This document shows, piece by piece, positions 24,801 to 35,600 of a stretch of 40,560 bases of DNA. This DNA is from Pelargonium nanum. Lineage: Eukaryota; Streptophyta; Magnoliopsida; Geraniales; Geraniaceae. The notes below the pieces were generated by a model. It was given only the letters and a program-made list of their open reading frames with translations. It was not told the DNA's origin and did no database searches. Position numbers and translations under genes: made by a program. The number at the start of each line of letters is the position of its first letter. The first letter of the stretch is position 1. The stretch spans positions 1 through 40,560 of the forward strand of contig JAYMTF010000303.1 in NCBI GenBank assembly GCA_036897485.1, in the 5' to 3' direction.

Positions 24801-26372
24801 ACCCAAAACATGGGAGCCCAGTGCATTGGGCTTTTGTTATGGGGCATGGATACGATGATGATAATGCTTTAACTGAATGCGCTGTCTAAAATAATTGTAA
24901 ATTCTAAAAGAATTATAGAGAGGAAGAAGAGAACTCTAAAATATACAAGCCACAATAAAGTTTACAAAATAGCGCACCATATATAATCCAGCATTGACTC
25001 AATTGTCTCGCTTGGGCTATAGATTGATAGGTTTATTAGACGTCACATTTGCTATTTGGTCTATCAATACATGTCGTGTTGGGTGATGAACAATAACTAT
25101 GCAGCTAAGTTACTAAATTGAAAAGAAAAAAAGAGGTTTCCTGATTACTTATCACCAAAGGTTCACATAAAAAGTTCGGAATAAGAGCCTAATTATTAGA
25201 CGGATATGAAATATATAAGGGAATTTTAAGGGGGGGAAAGAGGCATTTGTTCTTTACTATTTTGCTAAATGGCAAGATATACTTAGGTTCAACACTCACT
25301 AATTACAACTATAAAGGCGTGCTTGAAAACCATAACATTATGACAATACAAGACAAATTGTGTCGTGCTAGCAAAAGATTTTAAGTTATAAGGATAAGTA
25401 AAGTAAGGAAATTTAAATGAACAAAATAGACATAAAATTAAACACCATGGCTATTGATGTAGAGAGATATTATCAGCACCTTCTATCTCTGCTCCTATTA
25501 TTATTTGGAGGCTCTATGGGAGGTATAGAGACTGGCGTTCTCAATGATGATCTACTTGGTGGCGCCAAGGTAGCTGAACGAACAGACATTGATGGTCTTC
25601 CAGCTGATGTTGATCGAACTGTAGTAGTAGTATTATGCTCCATAAAGTTCCGACCTAACTAATTACAATAGCAAAAACCTAATTAGCCTACTACACATCA
25701 TTTTGAACCAAATACAATGAGAATACGAAAAACCAACTAAAAAACATATCCAAATATACAGACAATGACATCCAAACCAGAACTCTACAAATTTGGAACC
25801 ATGATTATAACGTAAATTCATCCAATAAGGATCCAAGATTGCATACCAAGCTTCAGATCTCAGTACTGCAAGACTTAAAAGGACTACAAGTCTACTAATC
25901 AAAGTTCTCTTGAAAATGTCATTTCTACGAAATTCAATTAAATATCAACAAATTTCTACAATAATAAATTCAAATTCGCACTGTTCGAAGCTTAGGGAAT
26001 CGAAATTACCGCAGGTGACGGGGATCTATTCTGCCTGGAGGCCAAAACCGATGGCTTGGAAACGGTGTTACTATAATTGTTAATAGAGCTGGGAAAAGAT
26101 GAGTGTGAGGGAGGCGTTGGAGCAGCGAATCGGAACCCTGGATCATCGTCGTCTTCGTCGTCGTCGTCCACCGTTTGCGACGCCATCACCTGAGCCAGAC
26201 GCTGAGCCGCCGCCTTTGCTGCGACGTTTTGGGTGCGCTTGACGGTGGAGAGCCCGCTGGCTCCGAGACGCGAGTGAGGATGCGCCGGAGACATGGCCGG
26301 AGACGACGACCCCGTGCTGCTGCCGCTCCACTGCCGTGAGTAGACCGGACTCCCGGCTCTCCTCCGATCCAT
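18855..26372 (-). CDS. SCD2: Coiled-coil protein SCD2 (stomatal cytokinesis defective 2)
   Basis: SCD2 acts with the DENN-domain protein SCD1 in clathrin-linked post-Golgi and endocytic traffic during cytokinesis. Inferred exons in coding order are 26010-26372, 25480-25658, 23793-23868, 23633-23674, 23454-23516, 23107-23184, 22765-22839, 22539-22649, 22400-22460, 22115-22231, 21896-22014, 21610-21679, 20308-20349, 20092-20132, 19334-19469 and 18855-18991. They give 569 residues (Arabidopsis about 577). The start [17 protein letters not shown] is the family's conserved opening. A disordered Ser/Pro-rich region with a poly-Asp run is followed by a heptad-rich coiled coil (about 200-345) and the conserved [16 protein letters not shown] segment. 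The C-terminal [20 protein letters not shown] is also typical. The donor of the exon ending at 22115 appears to be GC. Confidence 0.93.
19062..19226. mobile_element. Possible MITE-like inverted repeat, 165 bp
   Basis: A perfect 10-bp inverted pair, CTTTTGGATT at 19062-19071 and AATCCAAAAG at 19217-19226, bounds a segment with further internal inverted similarity (AATGGAAATGAGAAAGAGA against CTCATTTCTCATTCCCATT). It lies in the last SCD2 intron. No target-site duplication was found, so its class is unknown. Confidence 0.4.
20573..21442 (-). mobile_element. TRIM-like small LTR retroelement with both LTRs
   Basis: Two direct terminal repeats, 20573-20673 and 21336-21442 (101 and 107 bp), begin TG and end CA on the minus strand. 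The 5-bp target duplication TCAAA is present at 20568-20572 and 21443-21447. Directly inside the right LTR (the 5' LTR) is the primer-binding site TGGTATCAGTGC (21324-21335), one base from the usual initiator-tRNA-Met site TGGTATCAGAGC. Directly outside the left LTR start is a polypurine tract, TTGAGGGGAA. The internal part is only about 660 bp with no recognisable gag or pol. The size fits TRIM elements. The LTRs are clearly diverged, so the insertion is old. It lies in the SCD2 intron 20350-21609, in the same orientation as the gene. Confidence 0.9.
22015..22114 (-). other. Probable GC-AG intron of SCD2 with NAGNAG acceptor
   Basis: On the minus strand the exon ends GGTAGAG and the intron would begin GCTAGT. 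This keeps the conserved EEAWGRG-DDPD reading. The acceptor reads GCAGGAG|GGG, so splicing after CAG or after GAG differs by one Gly codon (GRGGDDPD or GRGDDPD). A GT donor six bases upstream (22119-22120) is also in frame and would give WGGDDPD. The GC model is preferred only because of family conservation. Confidence 0.55.
24332..24860. repeat. Degenerate repeat cluster in an SCD2 intron
   Basis: At about 24332-24410 the DNA resembles a decayed tRNA-derived SINE (GCCTCAGCACAACGATTATT, CTTGTGATCTTGAGG, CAGCCTCTAGGCAG). It is followed by two diverged copies of a ~100-bp unit at about 24431-24530 and 24677-24772. Both copies contain ATACCA, TTCTTAAG, GGTTGG, CTC, CATTGGGCT and AAGATGTTCC in order. 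I read this as nested old repeats; no target duplications were found. Confidence 0.45.
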
Positions 26373-27618
26373 GTATGCACGCAACTAAATGTTTAAAAAT
26401 ATGTGCTGTGTGCTGCGGTGAGAGGATGGAAACGGAATTTTCTTGAGCTAGATTTTCTCGAGAAAATCGAAGGAAAATCGGGGCCGGACTGGGATGCGAA
26501 ACAGAAGGTGTCTCTGAGCTGTGGGGTCAAAGACAGCAGCGAACAGGTCACTTACACGACGCCGTTTCGGGTTTGTCGACCCTGCTACACGTTTCGCGGC
26601 AAGAAGTGGTGAGTCATGACACAGAGGGACCCAAATAATTTCCGTCCAGCGTTTAATTTGATTCGTAGTTTACTACCAAATTAATTAAGTCTAATCAATG
26701 AGATTTGCTAATATTATTATGGTCCAAGTGTTCAATACAATAAATTCAAAACTTATCTTTTCCGCAACAAATTGTTTGTTTGATAACATTACTTCCAACT
26801 TCAAAAATGTGTCGCTTACTATACACGGAAACTTGAATGAGTGTTGTATGTTTGGTGAAAATGTACGACTTTAAGTTGAAGCTTTTATTTAGCTTTTAAA
26901 AGTTGACATTTTTTATTTCATCTTACAAGTTGAAATGTCCTTCACGATTGAGATGATGATGAGGTTTTTACAAGCATGTAATGTAAGCTAAAGGTCGATA
27001 TGTGGAAGATTATTTAACGAAGTTTAGCACACAATTAAAAATGAACGATATATCCGCCTAACATTACACTATTCACGTCACATTTTACCCTCATATAGCA
27101 TTTAATTTTAAGTCACTATTTAAAAAAGAACTCCCATTTGTCGACTTCCCATTATCACATACAAAAAGCGGATTGTTTTTACGTTTTCATTAATTTTCAA
27201 TGTCATTTTTATATATATAAGACATTCATATCTATTTGAAAGAAGAAAAAAAAAACATTTTACATGGAGTCATCACTAAGATCTGGTTACATAAGTGATC
27301 ACAAACTACCAAATCAAACATACTCGATGTATATTTTTCCTCACCCGAAGCGAAGACAATCAAAGCATCAAATCCATTTTTAAAACATGAAGGGTCCAAA
27401 ATTATCGAGATACAAGAATGAATAGTATACAACATATAATGTGAATACAATTAATGAAAGACTTAAAACTCAAATGATATCAACGAGTCTCAAATAGTCC
27501 AAAAATAGCCTCAATCATCAACTCAAAAAAATAATGTGTTCAATCATAACCAAACACATAGCTAGGTGTTTAATAGACAATTCCAAAACATGAGAACTCC
27601 ATAAATGAATAACTAAGC
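26373..27618. other. SCD2 upstream region and ACP 3' flank
   Basis: The first ~250 bases left of SCD2 on its 5' side (26373-26620) are GC-richer, as expected for a promoter and leader. The rest (26630-27618) is AT-rich with no coding region, RNA gene or recognised repeat. The last part should contain the ACP 3' UTR. Confidence 0.5.
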
Positions 27619-28358
27619 TTAAGCTTTGAGCTGAACCAGTTTGTGAATGAGATCAGCAGCTTCTTGAACAGTGGTAATGTTCTCAGAGTTCTCCTCTTCC
27701 ACACTAATATCAAACTCTTCCTCCAACCCCATCACTATCTCCACCTAATTCATGCATCCAAATGTTAACCATTTATATTAATTAACTTGATCATACTTAA
27801 CACACTAATTGAAATCAAAAAATGAAATTAACTTACTGTGTCGAGAGAATCAGCACCAAGATCTGAGAACTTGGAGTCAGGAGTGAGCTCTGTATCTGCA
27901 GGCAGAGCCAGTTGCTTCCTCACTATATCACATACCTTCTGTACCGTCTCTGCCTTTGCCTGTTTATTCATTTCCAATAATATTATACAATATAATTACT
28001 CTCTTTTTTTCTACTTAAAAATGATTATAAAAAATTGTGCAAAAATTGAATAAGATGTGAAATTACAGAACAAGAGACGCGGAAGCGAGAGGTCCTGAGA
28101 GAAGGAAATGTTATCGTTGTTGGAGAAACAAGTAGCTTCAGATTTGGAGTCCTCGGCGCCGGAAGCTGAAACAGACAAAGAAGCAAAAACAGAAAATTAT
28201 AAGAAAAGTAGAGAAAGAGCAAAATGTATTGAAAAGTACTGATATATATATATATATATGTATGTATATAATGTGGTAGAGACGAGAGACGCATGTTTAA
28301 CTGAATTAACAACCTGTGTAATTCCGAAAGTGAGACAAGTGGTAGAGATGGAGGCCAT
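27619..28358 (-). CDS. Acyl carrier protein, chloroplast type
   Basis: ACP carries growing acyl chains on a phosphopantetheine arm in plastid type II fatty acid synthesis. Inferred exons in coding order are 28314-28358, 28067-28165, 27837-27959 and 27619-27744. They give 130 residues, typical of plastid ACP precursors. Residues 1-48 form a transit peptide rich in Ser, Thr and Arg, ending near RVSCS. The mature part starts around [10 protein letters not shown] (49). The phosphopantetheine attachment motif is GADSLDT with Ser near residue 86, followed by [18 protein letters not shown] and a C-terminal helix ending HKLVQLKA. The exon break directly after DSLDT is typical for this family. Plastid rather than mitochondrial identity is inferred from the presequence and the mature sequence. 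It is divergently transcribed from the phosphate carrier. Confidence 0.94.
28242..28270. repeat. TA microsatellite in ACP intron 1
   Basis: A run of TA dinucleotides with two ATG-type interruptions lies in the intron 28166-28313. It is a simple sequence repeat, likely polymorphic, with no coding role. Confidence 0.85.
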
Positions 28359-29230
28359 TGAAGCAGAAGCAGAAGAAAGTGGTGTTTAGGTGGTAAAGAT
28401 AGGCCGAGAAGCGCAAGTGATGAAGTCAAGGCAAGGTTTACTAAACGGCGCCGTATGGGTTTGTTGTAGTGGTTCTAAAAAGCCTATCTATAAATCTTGC
28501 CTGCATACATGGCACTGGATTGCATTTTATCTAAGCTTTTTGTTTCGGAATGGAAGTGCAAGTTGAAGTGCAAGTTGTGAAGCAAGTGAGGGGTGGACCA
28601 GCTTTTTGTTTGGTACTCAACTTTCGTGTTTCTCGATGAGATTCAAAATGGTCATGGCTTTAGAGTTTATATTAAAAGTTGATGAACCAAATTGGGTCAA
28701 AACACGAAAATTCAGAAACTATGTTCAATTAAAAAGAGTTCGGAACCAAATTAGAATTTTAAATGTTTTAAATAAAGAAAACTCATACATACACATTGAA
28801 AGTCTATTCGAAAATCCCAACTGAAAATCATAAGATTTTAAATTAAAACACAAATATATAATGTTGACTGGAGTACTCAAATTTACTAAATTTCAAGCCA
28901 TTGTGTGTGCAGCGAATATTGTTTCTTAGCCTACAAGTTTGGCGGACCCAACACCGAAGGCCCATAAACTAAAAAAAGCGCGCAAACTAACGGACGACCA
29001 TTTTGAAAAAAGAAAACAAAAAAACGATGAATATGATTTTCCACAACTGATCGTCCTTGATTTTCTAGCTTCCCAAACACACCTACACCACATTTTCCTC
29101 CATCTTCCTCGCTCTCTCTCCCAAATCACTCCCTATTTCAAATAGAGCTACGTTCGGATTACACAAAAACTATCTCTATCTTATAATCAATCCATCAAGC
29201 AAACAAGAAACCTAATTACAATCTACAACA
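28359..29230. promoter_or_regulatory. Shared upstream region of ACP and phosphate carrier
   Basis: About 870 bases separate the two start codons of this head-to-head pair, so the promoters of both genes must lie here. The carrier leader at about 29085-29230 is C/T-rich. A TATA-like CTATAAAT occurs at about 28489-28496 on the plus strand. The short open frames at 28606-28824 and 28939-29145 show no domain or family resemblance and are treated as noise. Shared regulation is possible but not shown. Confidence 0.5.
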
Positions 29231-31398
29231 ATGGCTCCTCCATCTGAGACCTCTCGTCAATCTCTCACCCCCACCTTCCTCTACTCACCTAATTCGTTCA
29301 ATACTGGTGGTTTTGGTTTCCGATCCGTCGTGAACAGATCATCGTCGCCGTCCATTTCACCACCATCAAATGTCGGGCTTTCCAGGGGTTTTTTAATTCC
29401 ATCTCCCAAGGAGAAGATCGAGATGTTCTCGCCGTCGTATTATGCGGCGTGCACCGCCGGCGGGATTTTTAGCTGCGGCCTCACTCACATGACCGTCACT
29501 CCTCTCGATCTCGTCAAGTGCAATATGCAGGTCCATCTTCAATTGATTCACTACATATTGTTATATTCTCGTTTTTTGTTCACCATTTTATAATCCTCTG
29601 TCAATTCTGAAAATTCTGGATTGAAGATGAAATTGCATTTCTCAAGCACCTCTTGATTTCACTTGTGAGATCCATGACCTAATTTATTGGGTGTCTGGGG
29701 GTTTGACATTGACCTATTTTATGCTTTGTTTATGTGAATTACTATTTTGGGTACATTTCAAATTTCAGAGCCATGAACATTGGTTTAATTTGTTGTTGGT
29801 ATTTAGTTTCCAACTTATGTTATAATGTGAGTGATAAGTCACATTGATACTGTCAAATCTTCGTTAGATTGACCCTGCAAAGTACAAGAGCATCTCTTCT
29901 GGGTTTGGAATTTTGCTCAAGGAGCAGGGAATTAAAGGTTTCTTCAAGGGTTGGGTGCCAACCTTGCTTGGTTATAGTGCTCAGGGTGCCTGCAAGTTTG
30001 GATTCTACGAGTTCTTTAAGAAAACCTACTCGGACATTGCTGGCCCTGAGTATGCAGCCAAGTACAAGACCTTGATCTATCTTGCCGGTTCGGCGTCTGC
30101 TGAGTTCATTGCTGATGTTGCTCTCTGCCCCATGGAAGCAGTGAAGGTTCGCGTCCAAACTCAGCCTGGTTTTGCCCGGGGCTTGTCCGATGGACTCCCG
30201 AAGTTTGTAAAGTCTGAAGGTGTTGGAGGGTATGTTGATGTACCAATGTCTTTTGCCTCTCATCTCCTGCTGTTTGTCAAGTTATTGTTTAAAACTTATG
30301 GTTTGATACATATTTTACTGTTTGCAGGTTGTACAAAGGGCTTGCTCCACTTTGGGGGCGTCAGATTCCATGTAAGCTGGACTATTTCCATTCTTCCATA
30401 TCATCTTTATTCTTTTTGTTCTTATGCTCTGATGTTGGTTTGTTCTATTTGCTTACTGAAGATAGCATAAAATTTGATCTCATTAGTTTATGGAAGCAAA
30501 GCTAGTCTTTTGCCTAAATATTTAAATTGGTCATAGCTTTGGTTGAAACTGCATGCCTATTGCCAATTTAACTGCTGATTGTACCCCTTCTGTAGATACA
30601 ATGAATTATGTAAAAGTGAAATATTTGATAGTTACTAGTTGATATGCTAAAAATAAGTAATTATCATTAGGTGGCTCTCAAAGCATTCCAGTTACAGGCT
30701 GTATAGTTTTCTCTCTTTTATCAAGTTGTTAATGCTATGTTTTGTTGATGTAAATCCACAACTTTTTGTTAGGTGGGATGCTGATTATTAAATCTGCTAT
30801 TTTACAGATACAATGATGAAATTTGCATCATTTGAGACCATTGTAGAGATGCTGTACAAATATGCCATCCCATCACCAAAAGACCAATGCAGCAAATCTC
30901 TTCAGCTTGGTGTGAGTTTTGCTGGAGGATATGTTGCTGGTATATTCTGTGCAATTGTGTCACACCCTGCTGATAACTTGGTGTCTTTTCTCAACAATGC
31001 CAGGGGTGCGACCGTTGGTGATGTAAGTGAACCTTAGTTGTGCATTCTATCCCTATAAACACTACTTCTTGACATACAATTGTTCTCTACCATTTTTGTG
31101 TGCTTGATCTATTGCAGGCAGTGAAGAAGTTAGGCTTATGGGGGCTTTTCACTCGAGGCCTTCCTCTTCGCATTGTCATGATTGGGACCCTTACCGGAGC
31201 CCAGTGGGGAATCTATGATGCTTTCAAGGTCTTCGTAGGGCTGTAAGTTCAATCCTGCATCTATAATTTCTATCTTATGCTTTGTTTTTTGTTCATAACA
31301 TATTTGAAGCATCATGATGACAATTACCAATTTTCTTGTTTTCTAGGCCTACTACTGGTGGTGTAGCTCCGCCTCCGGCGCCTCAGGCAAAGGCATGA
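29231..31398 (+). CDS. MPT3: Mitochondrial phosphate carrier (MPT3/PHT3 type)
   Basis: This is an inner-membrane carrier that imports phosphate with protons for ATP synthesis. Inferred exons are 29231-29530, 29868-30229, 30328-30371, 30808-31022, 31118-31242 and 31347-31398. They give 365 residues (Arabidopsis MPT3 about 375). A Ser/Pro/Arg-rich presequence covers about residues 1-65. Three carrier repeats each hold the signature after the first helix: [22 protein letters not shown] and the divergent [13 protein letters not shown] typical of phosphate carriers. [19 protein letters not shown] and a C-terminal Pro/Ala-rich tail match the plant PHT3 group. All junctions are GT-AG, and the smallest exon is 44 bases. 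Paralogue assignment (MPT2 or MPT3) is from recalled similarity and is less certain than the family. Confidence 0.94.
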
Positions 31399-32679
31399 TA
31401 TCAGAGGTGATGGTGGCTGCAACTTGTAGAATTTGATAGGGAAATTTATTTTGACAGAAAATAATAGTAGGATTGTTGATGATGCCTAGTAGTTGACATC
31501 AGTGAAGTTGGGAACTTGTTCTGGTTCAAGTCAATTTTGTTTGCATTTTTAAGAGGATGGTGTTGGATTCACCCACTACATTATCCAGTTAATGAATCTA
31601 TTGTGTAACACAAAAAGTGTAGTCTCAATCTGTGATATGCTTAAATAATTCAACTTGTGGGTTGTGATGTAGATTCAAAAGATCAATTTATGTTCGCATA
31701 TGTATCAAAGAGAAGATTGTTTCTTCACAAATTTCCAGCTCCATAGCCAGCAGTCACACTTTTCAACTCTTGACTATCCCATGTTATCGCATAATTCGTT
31801 AGACTTAAAACAAAAATTCACACTTCCTCATCACGTGTTGTGCACGTAACCCACATATTTTGCAAATTTCCTAAATACCTTTAAAGCACATCGACTAAAA
31901 TTTTATCTGAATCACGTGTCATCAGAAGAATAAAAACAATTGAAACACAAAACACAAATTTTATGTAAAATTGAAGACCCCAATGGATTTCTCTCTGAAC
32001 ATGAGATAAACTCAAAAATCGCATGAAATATACAATAGCAAATAAATTACAATTTTGTCCTCAAGGGAATGACTCATTAGTCAAGACACACACCTCTCTG
32101 TGAGAGGTCGTGAGTTCAACTCCTTGAGTCGGATGAAGTGGAATGAGATTTTAAGAGAAGAGCTATTCTTTACTGTAGAGCTCAACTGATAAAAAAATAC
32201 AATTTTTCCCATACTTTTTTACCTTTGGATTGAAAATCATAATTTCTTTAAATTCATATGATTTCATTGTTTTTCTCATCAAATACTCATGATCATGTTC
32301 CTCGCGTTAAAATACTTCAAATCAAGTTAGAAATCACTCTGATGGAATTTCCAATTAATTTTTCAAACGGTTAGAATATATAGGCTTCATTGTAAAGTCT
32401 CAGAGTGATGAAATTCTGGCTTGTTATAAAAAAAGTAAAAATTGGAGAAACAAAAATTGAAATACATTTCATGACTTAAATACTACATACATCAATAGCA
32501 TCTTCTGTCCATTTTGCCTAGTCTGTGAATTAAATTGAACTGAAAGACAAGCCCCTTTTTTTACCCACCATATCACAACACTTTGGCCTAATTTGAAGTG
32601 ACTGGAACTCTCCTTGTATCTAGTTGTATATCCTGATAGCTTTTCTACTCCTTTATCAAAAAGATGCAGCCATTTATGC
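31399..32679. other. Convergent spacer after the phosphate carrier
   Basis: The left part should hold the carrier 3' UTR (to about 31650). The right part holds the 3' UTR of the nucleotidyltransferase gene on the minus strand. Apart from the SINE at 32057-32197, the DNA is AT-rich with no coding region or structured RNA recognised. Confidence 0.5.
32057..32197 (+). mobile_element. tRNA-derived SINE with 9-bp target duplication
   Basis: A 141-bp element is flanked by perfect copies of TACAATTTT (32048-32056 and 32198-32206). It has an RNA polymerase III box A-like stretch, TGACTCATTAGTCAAG, at about 32070, and a box B-like GAGTTCAACTCC at about 32112-32123, spaced as in a tRNA gene. It ends in a short A-run. 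It shows no tRNA-like 3' half, so it is not a functional tRNA gene. This architecture is that of a plant SINE. Confidence 0.8.
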
Positions 32680-35600
32680 TCAACTACCGTCTTCGTTTAA
32701 GTTAAGAGGGAACACAGTGTCAAAGACAACCCGTGCAAATACATGCCTTATTTCACGCAATTTTCCCTTAGCCAACGCGTCGTAGTCAATGTTGCTACCT
32801 TGCTTTGCCACAAATCCCGACTCGGTACCCCGCTGCACACAATCAAAAATCTTGCCCGTCTTCAGATACAGTGTCAGTGGAATTAACACCTGCACAATTG
32901 CAATTGTTAGCTATTAGTTGAAATGAAGTGATAGCTTCGTACAAGCAACTCCTATTGATGACGGACAATTTTCCATAAGTGAATTTGGTCTCTCAGAGTT
33001 CGACACGTGGACTCAAGAGCCACGTCATCCGGAAAATTCCCGTACAAAGTATCCCAAAGACAAGTGCGCCTGAGTGTGACGATCTCAGGCCGAGAAAGTT
33101 GGCCCCCGGGCTGGAAGCCAAACCATAGAGCTCCACCCTGGGGTGCCTCGCCCGCCCTCCACTATGCCTGGAGGGCAAGGGGAGACCTCAAAACCCGACC
33201 GGGTGCATTAGAAGGGAATGCCTGTGGGGCAGACCATAAGCTCATCACATGCCCGCATTTCCACCAATCAATCACGCGCTGCCGGCCTTGGTTGTAGATA
33301 TAAATACCCTTCTCTTGAAGGGAGAGGGGATCTCGTTCTCTACATTCTAAATTATCACTTCTCTCAAACTCACTAAACTCGTTAGTACTTGGGACCCTCA
33401 TGATAGAGACGCTGATTCTCACACCCGATGAGGTTTCCTTGGTACATGCACAGGTTTCTACTTGACAGTGTGCTTCTCGAGTTTCAGGACTCAAGATCCA
33501 CCTCCAGGGACTCAGACCAGGATAACCTAAGCTCTCAAGACCCAGGATCCAGTCCCCGGCCAAGAGTAAGACCAAGAACTCAAGCTCAAGACCTCAACAC
33601 ATTTGCCCTAAAACGTGGACAAGAAAATTGGCAGATCATTTCAAGTTTACCCCGAGTCAAAAGGTGTATCACCTATATATTACAATGAAAACTGACTTTG
33701 TGAATGATCAACGTACCTTAACCCCAGAAGATGGATGGGTAGGGAAGGACTCGTAATCGTAAATATCGTTTTGCTTAAAGACCACACACATGTGCGCACA
33801 CATTTAAAATCAGAAATAAAAAAAGAAAATGCTCACCAGATCTGAATATGGAGCTTGGGGATATGCTTCCATTGCTTGGGAGACAAAAGTTTCATCAGTC
33901 ATCTTCTGTAGTGCTTCTTTAACAGATGCAGCAAGATCCATAGCCTCATTTACCAATGCCTTATATTTCATATTTTGAGGTTCTAATAATTCAGGAAAAC
34001 TTGTGTCATGTGATATAGAGATTTGCTTTGCAATCTTAACTGCTTCTGATAAATTTCCGCCACTGTGGACAGCTAGGCTAAATGCAGCAACCACCAATGG
34101 ATTCCTAGGTCGGTCGTACAAAGCTTTATGAAATGCCAAGATCCCAACCCTGAAAGCATAAAAGCGATGATAAGCCTCACCTGTAATATCTTGAAACAAG
34201 CAACTTTTACATGCATATGAATTATCCATTATAAGCGTTTTCAGTTATAGTGGCCTAATTTTGAAAATATTATAACAAAGATTGAAAAAACAACCAGACG
34301 GTCCAGACCTAACTAATATTGCAAAAAAGAAAAGAATAGAAAAGATATTCTAGAAGTGAGAAGATTTTTTTTATGTAATCAATTCAATTAAGATTTGGAT
34401 TTTTAATTGATCGTTGTCCCAAAGAAAGTATCTTGATTAAGTCTAAGGAAAAATGAAATGAGAAATAAGTAGAACAAGTATTGCTAAATCTGATAATGAG
34501 CTACACATAATAGTTTGGGCTTCCACTACTAAAAGGTCAACCTTATTAGTAGTGTTGCACTTCCACCATTATATGGTAGCTCATTCTCTTCGTATTTTTC
34601 CACATTATTAGTAGGGTTTCACTTTCACCATTATATGTAGCTCATTCCCTTTATATTTTTCCAATTGGGACACTTCATCACCCACTTCAACAAGTATAAA
34701 GACAACTCAAGAGAAAATAACTCAGGTTTTTTGTAAACAAAGATCATACCATAAGCTACTGTCGCATGGTCTGTTAGGAGCAAGTAGTTTATCCAAATTA
34801 GAGAACAGAGACTGCAAATGAAATAACAGACCAAATCAATTGCATTGTAAAAGAGTCCTAAATCCTGGAAATCCAACAAGTAATACTACATCAGGCTTCC
34901 GAACAATTAAAGACTGATGAAGTTCATGTGCATGCTAAATACAATCAGACACGATAAACACATTAGTGTTAACAAGTGAGGTTTCTGCAGCCTCCAGAAA
35001 CTTTACCATCTTATGAAACATGTATGCAATATAATAAAGGAACGACAGCTCTGTTCATCATAGCCAATTGAAATGTGAATTTTGATAATTGTTGTTGGTT
35101 TATCAGCTAAGAGTATTTTAACCATACAGGAGTAGAATAGTATTATCTAGTTTCAAACTATTATTTATGTATTCTTTCAGAAATAATCGGATCAAGCAGG
35201 AAAGATAATCAGGTGGAGATTTAATCTTCATTGTATAAAACCTCGACGACAAAGATGAGAACTTAAATATGAGAAACGAGAATTCGATGAACAAAACTTA
35301 CCAAGAGCATGTTAGATCTCTTGTCCCGTCTTCGAAACCCATTCTGAACAAAATATGCTGCCTGCAGAGTGAAACAAAGTTGACAACCTGTAAGATGAAG
35401 CACGTGTACTTCTAGGAGGATGACAGACCGGTACTAGGTACTGGTACTTCTGGGCATGTACCGAATACATTAAGTGAATATTGTTTTTTCTTTGGGTACT
35501 CTTTAGGTACTTTTTTAATAGTCAAAATATAAAATGGGTCCTATTTGAGTACTTTAGAATTATTTTTTATTCAACCTACGTAGCTTTAATACATATAAAT

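Noticed and set aside
32057..32140. Functional tRNA gene
   Set aside because: Box A- and B-like motifs are present, but the acceptor stem and 3' half do not pair, and the target duplications and A-run point to a SINE.
33007..33688. Overlapping open frames on both strands (up to 137 codons)
   Set aside because: They fall in the GC-rich LTR-like block where stop codons are rare; neither shows a protein family signature.
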